From positions 97,143,592-97,207,591 of the forward strand of contig NC_081552.1 in NCBI RefSeq assembly GCF_963082655.1: a stretch of 64,000 bases of DNA, read 5' to 3'. Source of the stretch: Stomoxys calcitrans. Lineage: Eukaryota > Arthropoda > Insecta > Diptera > Muscidae. The notes beneath the pieces were generated by a model that saw nothing but the letters and a program-made list of their open reading frames with translations, had not been told where the DNA came from and made no database searches. Each line of letters starts with the position of its first letter. Positions within the stretch are counted from its first letter, which is position 1. The translations under genes were made by a program, and so were the position numbers. Positions 59,596 through 64,000 of the stretch are shown here, piece after piece.

Positions 59596-62436
59596 ATGCT
59601 GATGTTACTCTTTACTTTTGTTTGCCTCTCTGTGACACACATGATTAATTTTGATAGATATTCCAAAGACGTAACTCGAAATTTACTGCGCATACTAGCA
59701 AAACAAAGAGATGGTTTGAAATTTTGTCACATAAATTCCCAAAGTATAGTAAACAAAGTGGATGAGTTTAAATATATATTTGAGAATGGGGAAATTGATA
59801 TTATATGTCTTTCGGAGACTTGGCTACACAGTGCTATACCCGATAGCTTGATAAACTTGAAAGGATACACGGTTTTCAGATCGGATCGAGAACGTCGTGG
59901 AGGTGGTGTTGCCATCTATGCAAGGAACGCTCTGAAAGCTAAACTGCGGTTGAGATCTAATCCTGAGGATCAGACGGAGTATATTTTCGTTGAACTTTCA
60001 AGTAACTCGAGGAAAATTTTGATTGGTTGTTTTTACCGGCCAAACAATACGATAGATTTGGATCAAATACATAACGTCTTAGAGTCCGTGACATTGGGAT
60101 ATAGTGACGTTGTCATAACTGGAGACTTTAATTCCAATATTCTTGTAGACTCGCTTTTAACGGACAATATGTTGACACTGGGTCTCTACCCTACTAATAC
60201 TACAAACCCTACTCATTTCTCTTCAACTGTTAATACCCTTTTAGATTTATTCTTTGTAAATAATGCCTCCAATATTTCACTTAATGAACAAATATCTGCT
60301 CCTTGTTTCTCGAAACACGATTTGATTTATCTAGCTTACAATTTCACCTTGTCGGAGAAAGTGGAGAAGTTTTCGTACCGCGATTTCAGGAACTTGAACT
60401 ATTCTGCTTTAGATGAGAGGATTCAGGAAGTCGATTGGCATGAAATATATGGACTTATATCTGTTGATGATAAATTGAGCTTTCTTCAAGAAAACATTCT
60501 TCGTATCTATGATACAACAGTCCCTATTAAAACGAAAATGAAAAGATCAAACACTAAGCCTTGGTTTAATTCCACTATTAGAAATTTCATTAGAAATAGG
60601 GACCTAGCCTACTCTAGGTGGAAACGTTTTAAGACTCCTGAACTTCAGGAAGAATTTCGCACGGCCAGGAATAAGGTTAATAAAGTTATTAATGATGTAA
60701 AGTTACGATATTTTTCATCCAAATATTATTCGGCGTTAGACACGAGAAGCAAGTGGAAGGTTATAAATGATATCGGAGTTGGTAAATCCAAGGCGATTTC
60801 TACCTACCATGGAGATATCAACGAATTGAATAGATCTTTTGTTAATATTCCGACCTTGGATATAGACACCACTTTCTATCAAGTCACTAATAGGGTAGTG
60901 GACAACACACATGTTGACTGCAGTTTTGAGTTTAGATGTGTATCGCACGATGAAGTTATACATAGTCTTATGTCAGTGAAGTCTAATGCCATTGGTCTTG
61001 ATGGTATTGACCCAAGATTTATTAAAATACTGATTCCTTACCTACTACCTTATTTTACTCATCTCTTTAACTCAATTCTAATCTCCAGTAGATATCCGAG
61101 TATCTGGAAACGATCAAAGATAATTCCTATCCCTAAATCCAATGGCGATTTTCGTCCGATTTCGATATTATGCTACCTCTCGAAAGTTTTCGAAAAGATT
61201 TTACATAGACAAATGTCTGAATATCTCCAAAGGGAATCGCTGTTATCTGATAGACAAACCGGGTTTCGAGCTCATTATAGTTGCGTTAGTGCATTAGTTG
61301 AAGTTTCGGAATCGATAAGGAGTAAAATTGATGATGGTAATGTTAGTTTTCTCGTCCTTCTTGACCATTCAAAGGCTTTCGACTCGGTTGATCATCGTAA
61401 TCTATATATGAAGCTCAGAAGATTCTTCAAGTTCAGTGATACTTCTATAAAGCTTTTTCAATCGTATCTCAGTAATCGGCAGCAGTCAGTGTACGTAGGA
61501 GATGCCATATCAGAGTCAATAATAGTGCCCAAGGGGGTTCCCCAAGGCTCTATAATAGGTCCGCTTCTTTTTTCACTTTACGCAAACGATCTTCCAAGCC
61601 AGCTAGTCCACAGTCAGATCATCATGTATGCTGATGACGTTCAGTTGTTTCTTAGCGGTTCTGTTGATGATATTGGTGAATGCGTTACAAAACTCAACCA
61701 GGACCTTTCACGTGTTTATAACTGGGCCACAGCAAATGGTTTATTTCTGAATCCTCATAAATCGAAAATTATTGTTTTTCACAAGAGTAAAAGATTTACT
61801 CTACGAGACTTGGATGTCACTATAAATCGTCAGAAGATTGATATTGTGTCTAGTGCGAAGAATTTAGGTGTAATTTTTAATAGCTCATTGACTTGGTCTA
61901 ATCATGTGAATGCTATAGCAGGGCAGACATATGCAAAGCTGCGTACACTGTGGATCACACACTCTTATACACCTATTGAGGTTCGGACTCTATTAGCGAA
62001 GATGTTTCTAATTCCTGGTTTGATCTATGGCTGTGAACTGTTTGCGAACTGCGATTCACTAAGCCAACGGAAATTGAATGTAGTTTTTAACAGCATTATT
62101 CGGTATGTCTATGGTGTAAGAAGAAATCAACATATTTCCACCATGGCGAATTCCCTTTATGGCTGTAGTTTTGACAATTTACTCAGAATCAGATCTCTAC
62201 AATTCCTGCATAAGATCATTGTGACACAAACACCCAATTTCCTCTACGACAAATTAGTATTCGCCCGATCTAGAAGGGGTAGAAAACTTGTACCTTTTCG
62301 AAGAAGGAGTCTAGTATCTAAATGGCAATTTTATACGAGTACCATACGTCTTTGGAATACCATTCCCCACGAAATCCAAAACATCAGCAACGCGTCAGAC
62401 TTTAAGAAAAGACTTTTTATTCTTCTTAGTAACTAA
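59596..62436 (+). CDS. LINE ORF2 protein: endonuclease and reverse transcriptase, intact
   Basis: 946 codons from the ATG at 59596; a second in-frame ATG at 59641 (MINFDRYSKD) may be the true start, because the first 15 residues are hydrophobic and unlike the family. Apurinic-like endonuclease: HINSQS, SETW (residues 73-76), GDFN (176-179), SKHD (239-242). Linker to about 430. RT: GLDGIDPRFIK, FRPISILCYLSKVFEK, DHSKAFD (590-596, motif A), GVPQGS (647-652), YADD (678-681, motif C). The C-terminus ends with FKKRLFILLSN. The catalytic residues I can check are present. It would nick DNA and prime reverse transcription on the nick. ORF1 ends 161 bp upstream, so translation needs reinitiation or an internal entry. 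Confidence 0.9.
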   Translation: MLMLLFTFVCLSVTHMINFDRYSKDVTRNLLRILAKQRDGLKFCHINSQSIVNKVDEFKYIFENGEIDIICLSETWLHSAIPDSLINLKGYTVFRSDRERRGGGVAIYARNALKAKLRLRSNPEDQTEYIFVELSSNSRKILIGCFYRPNNTIDLDQIHNVLESVTLGYSDVVITGDFNSNILVDSLLTDNMLTLGLYPTNTTNPTHFSSTVNTLLDLFFVNNASNISLNEQISAPCFSKHDLIYLAYNFTLSEKVEKFSYRDFRNLNYSALDERIQEVDWHEIYGLISVDDKLSFLQENILRIYDTTVPIKTKMKRSNTKPWFNSTIRNFIRNRDLAYSRWKRFKTPELQEEFRTARNKVNKVINDVKLRYFSSKYYSALDTRSKWKVINDIGVGKSKAISTYHGDINELNRSFVNIPTLDIDTTFYQVTNRVVDNTHVDCSFEFRCVSHDEVIHSLMSVKSNAIGLDGIDPRFIKILIPYLLPYFTHLFNSILISSRYPSIWKRSKIIPIPKSNGDFRPISILCYLSKVFEKILHRQMSEYLQRESLLSDRQTGFRAHYSCVSALVEVSESIRSKIDDGNVSFLVLLDHSKAFDSVDHRNLYMKLRRFFKFSDTSIKLFQSYLSNRQQSVYVGDAISESIIVPKGVPQGSIIGPLLFSLYANDLPSQLVHSQIIMYADDVQLFLSGSVDDIGECVTKLNQDLSRVYNWATANGLFLNPHKSKIIVFHKSKRFTLRDLDVTINRQKIDIVSSAKNLGVIFNSSLTWSNHVNAIAGQTYAKLRTLWITHSYTPIEVRTLLAKMFLIPGLIYGCELFANCDSLSQRKLNVVFNSIIRYVYGVRRNQHISTMANSLYGCSFDNLLRIRSLQFLHKIIVTQTPNFLYDKLVFARSRRGRKLVPFRRRSLVSKWQFYTSTIRLWNTIPHEIQNISNASDFKKRLFILLSN

Positions 62437-62739
62437 TTATTCAAAAATTGTTTTTCTCTCCTTTTAAACATTGTTAACTTCTTCCTTAAAGTGAAAACTA
62501 TTTTAATTTATTATTTTTCTCAATAATTTGTATTTCCATCATTAATATTCAAAAAATTTTTTACATTTCTTTTATATTTCCTTAAAATTTTTATATTATT
62601 TTTATTATTATTTTTTTCAAAGGATATATGACTGTTCTTATAAGCCTGCACTATAATTATAAGATTTTTTATCTTGTTGTGTAGGTATTCATCAAATAAA
62701 TAAAATAAATTGGCCAAAAAAAAAAATTGGCCAAAATTG
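62437..62739 (+). other. 3' UTR and tail of the intact LINE
   Basis: AT-rich, with several ATTTTT stretches and AATAAA-like motifs (aaataaataaaataaa at about 62695-62710). It ends in two units of ttggccaaa separated by an A-run, directly before the target sequence gccaaag. The tail is therefore related to the target, not a simple poly(A). Confidence 0.8.
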
Positions 62740-63198
62740 GCCAAAGCCCTAATTAATGTTTTCAAGAACAAATTGTTATAAAAATCGGGCCTAAACTGCA
62801 ATCTCACTGAAAGGAATGCAGAGAAACTCACTGAGATACTCAAGAAGACCTTGAACCCAGACTTAGTCAATGGCATTAATATACCAGAAAGCTATCTGTT
62901 CACTTTACAGAACCTCTACATAAATCATTTTTCGATATATAAGATAAGGATCGCTCAGAAAATTGTTACTAATGTCACCAGGAATGCCAGGGAAAACAAG
63001 GTACCAATACTGGAGAAATACTTTTTCCCCAGAATGATCGCCATTGTCAAGAAGTTCTTAGAAAATTGCGATATATACAAGAACAAGTAAAAAGGCGTTA
63101 AGTTCGGCCGGGCCAAACTTTGGATACCCACCACCTCGGGTATATATGTCAACCACCTTTCATCAAAATTGGGTGAAAATTGCATACCTTATGTTCCA
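62740..63198. repeat. 459-bp direct repeat, right copy
   Basis: Identical by eye to 57774-58232. Carries the same Gypsy integrase piece and the same HINE-A tip with the same hairpin mismatch. That the mismatch is shared shows duplication, not two independent HINE insertions. Confidence 0.95.
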
Positions 63199-63712
63199 TA
63201 GCAGTTATACTCACTGTCCCAAAATTCGGCAACATTGGACAATAAATGCGCCTTTTATGGGCCCAAAACATTAAATCGAGAGATCGGTCTATATGGCAGC
63301 TATATCAAAATCTGGACCGATCTGAGGCAAATTAACGTAGGATGTCGAAGGGCCTAACGCAACTCACTGTCCCAAATTTCAGCAAAATCGGATAATAAAT
63401 TTGGCTTTGATTGGCCTTAGACCCAAACTCGGCGGATCGGTTTATATGGGGGCTATATCAAGATATAGTCCGATATAGCCCATCTTCAAACTTAACCTGC
63501 TTATGGACAAAAAAAGAATCTGTGCAAAGTTTCAGCTCAATATCTCAATTTTTGAAGACTGTAGCGTGATTTCAACAGGCAGACGGACGGACATGTCTAG
63601 ATCGTCTTAGATTTTTATGCTGATCAAGAATATATATACTTTATAGGGTCGGAAATGGATATTTCGATGTGTTGCAAACAGAATGACAAAATGAATATAC
63701 CCCCATCCTTCC
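63082..63712 (-). mobile_element. HINE family A inside Gypsy integrase
   Basis: Starts with the hairpin end and contains about two central repeats, GTCY tract (about 63580-63593) and TA-rich block. It stops at tacccccatcctt, lacking the last about 18 bp (cggtggtgggtataaaa). Gypsy integrase continues immediately. Confidence 0.85.
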
Positions 63713-64000
63713 TTTTATAGAACACACCTATGCCGACCATGCCATACGAAATTTTACACATGGATATCATGGAAATACAAATCCAGAAGTTTATCTCAGT
63801 ACTTGATAAGTTTTCGAATATCGCGAAACTATTTCCTATTACTGACAGATCTGTGCTCAACATTCACGAAAAACTAGTTAATATATTTCACTATTTCTCA
63901 GCCTAAAAAATGTTGGCGACCGATAACGAAAGTAGCGTTATAAGCTACTTGATGAAAGATTTTCTCCAGAGGCTAGGTATACAGACATATTTAACACCAT
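63713..64000 (+). pseudogene. Gypsy-type integrase catalytic core, partial
   Basis: Would join cDNA to host DNA. After *NTPMPTMPYEILHMDIM the first catalytic Asp (HMDI) is present. Then comes FISVLDKFSNIAKLFPITD, followed by a stop in HYFSA*KMLATDNESS, where ATDNE carries the second Asp. Then LMKDFLQRLGIQTYLTP, and the window ends before the Glu. The zinc-finger/core linker is shortened at the HINE junction. At least two stops; inactive. Confidence 0.75.

Larger units (their letters stand above)
58233..62739 (+). mobile_element. Intact two-ORF LINE (Jockey superfamily, CR1/L2/Kiri-like)
   Basis: About 4.5 kb: 5' UTR (58233-58501), ORF1, 161-bp spacer, ORF2, and a 3' UTR with AATAAA-type motifs near 62695-62708. 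The tail is ttggccaaaaaaaaaaattggccaaaattg. Both ORFs are open, unlike every other element here. It inserted into a HINE-A/Gypsy junction and is flanked by 459-bp direct repeats. The clade is not fixed: no RNase H, and an ORF1 without CCHC knuckles. Confidence 0.9.
55111..64000 (+). mobile_element. Gypsy-type LTR retrotransposon, dead, runs off the window
   Basis: Pol order RT tail, RNase H, linker, integrase can be followed on the plus strand in pieces: 55140-55393, 56717-57089, 57661-58115 (repeated at 62627-63081 as part of a duplication) and 63713-64000. HINE and LINE insertions separate them. No LTR or gag lies inside the window. Order RT-RNase H-integrase places it in the Ty3/Gypsy superfamily. 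Confidence 0.75.

Noticed and set aside
58233..62739. The 459-bp flanks as LTRs of a retrovirus-like element
   Set aside because: They contain Gypsy coding sequence and a HINE tip, and they flank a LINE with endonuclease-type ORF2; there is no primer-binding site, protease or integrase between them.
62520..62876. 118-codon minus-strand frame at the LINE 3' end
   Set aside because: It crosses the LINE/target junction and AT-rich UTR; Asn/Lys/Ile/Phe-rich composition expected by chance in AT-rich DNA.

Overview
This window is fly (dipteran) DNA built almost wholly from mobile elements nested inside one another. I see no intact host gene, no tRNA or rRNA gene and no CRISPR. The main clue to the host is about thirty copies of two repeat families. 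Their 5' end (TATACCC start, TA-rich block, (GTCY)n tract) and 3' end (GC-rich hairpin, then CTTGTT) match the INE-1/DINE-1/mini-me elements of Drosophila, which are non-autonomous Helentrons (HINEs). The copies here have distinct termini (ATACCCACCACC in family A, ATACCCTCCACCAT in family B) and a 153-bp central tandem repeat. I infer a calyptrate fly, probably a muscid, but the species cannot be fixed from sequence alone.

Layout. 1-3194: end of a Helitron-like repeat (family C), then HINE-A and HINE-B copies. 3195-12443: one dead CR1-like LINE. Its PHD-finger ORF1 is cut by two HINE-A copies and by a family C element that carries a mariner MITE at its edge, and its 3' UTR holds a tRNA-derived SINE with a 13-bp target duplication. 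12444-16260: HINE-B, family C copies carrying a SINE relic, and a mariner scrap. 16261-25480: HINEs separated by AT-rich DNA with no recognisable gene. 25481-48257: HINE-A, HINE-B and family C copies nested and abutting, with a fold-back mariner derivative and a Tc1-like transposase relic. 48258-53235: a divergent HINE split by an RTE-clade LINE with a perfect 14-bp target duplication; the RTE is itself split by a HINE-A. 53565-54784: a ~0.9-kb (CAAA)n microsatellite and a 180-bp duplication. 55111-64000: a dead Gypsy-type retrotransposon running off the right edge, interrupted by two HINE-Bs and one HINE-A.

The liveliest element is a two-ORF LINE at 58233-62739. Both ORFs are open and the visible endonuclease and reverse transcriptase motifs are intact. 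It is flanked by 459-bp direct repeats that I read as identical, spanning the Gypsy/HINE-A junction. The simplest reading is an exceptionally long target-site duplication, far above the usual 5-20 bp.

The nesting gives a relative chronology: Gypsy, then HINE-A, then the young LINE; CR1-like LINE, then HINE-A, family C and SINE; HINE-B, then HINE-A at 34522; divergent HINE, then RTE, then HINE-A. Dense, mostly dead, mixed-strand nesting is what one expects of pericentric heterochromatin or a piRNA cluster, but that is inference.
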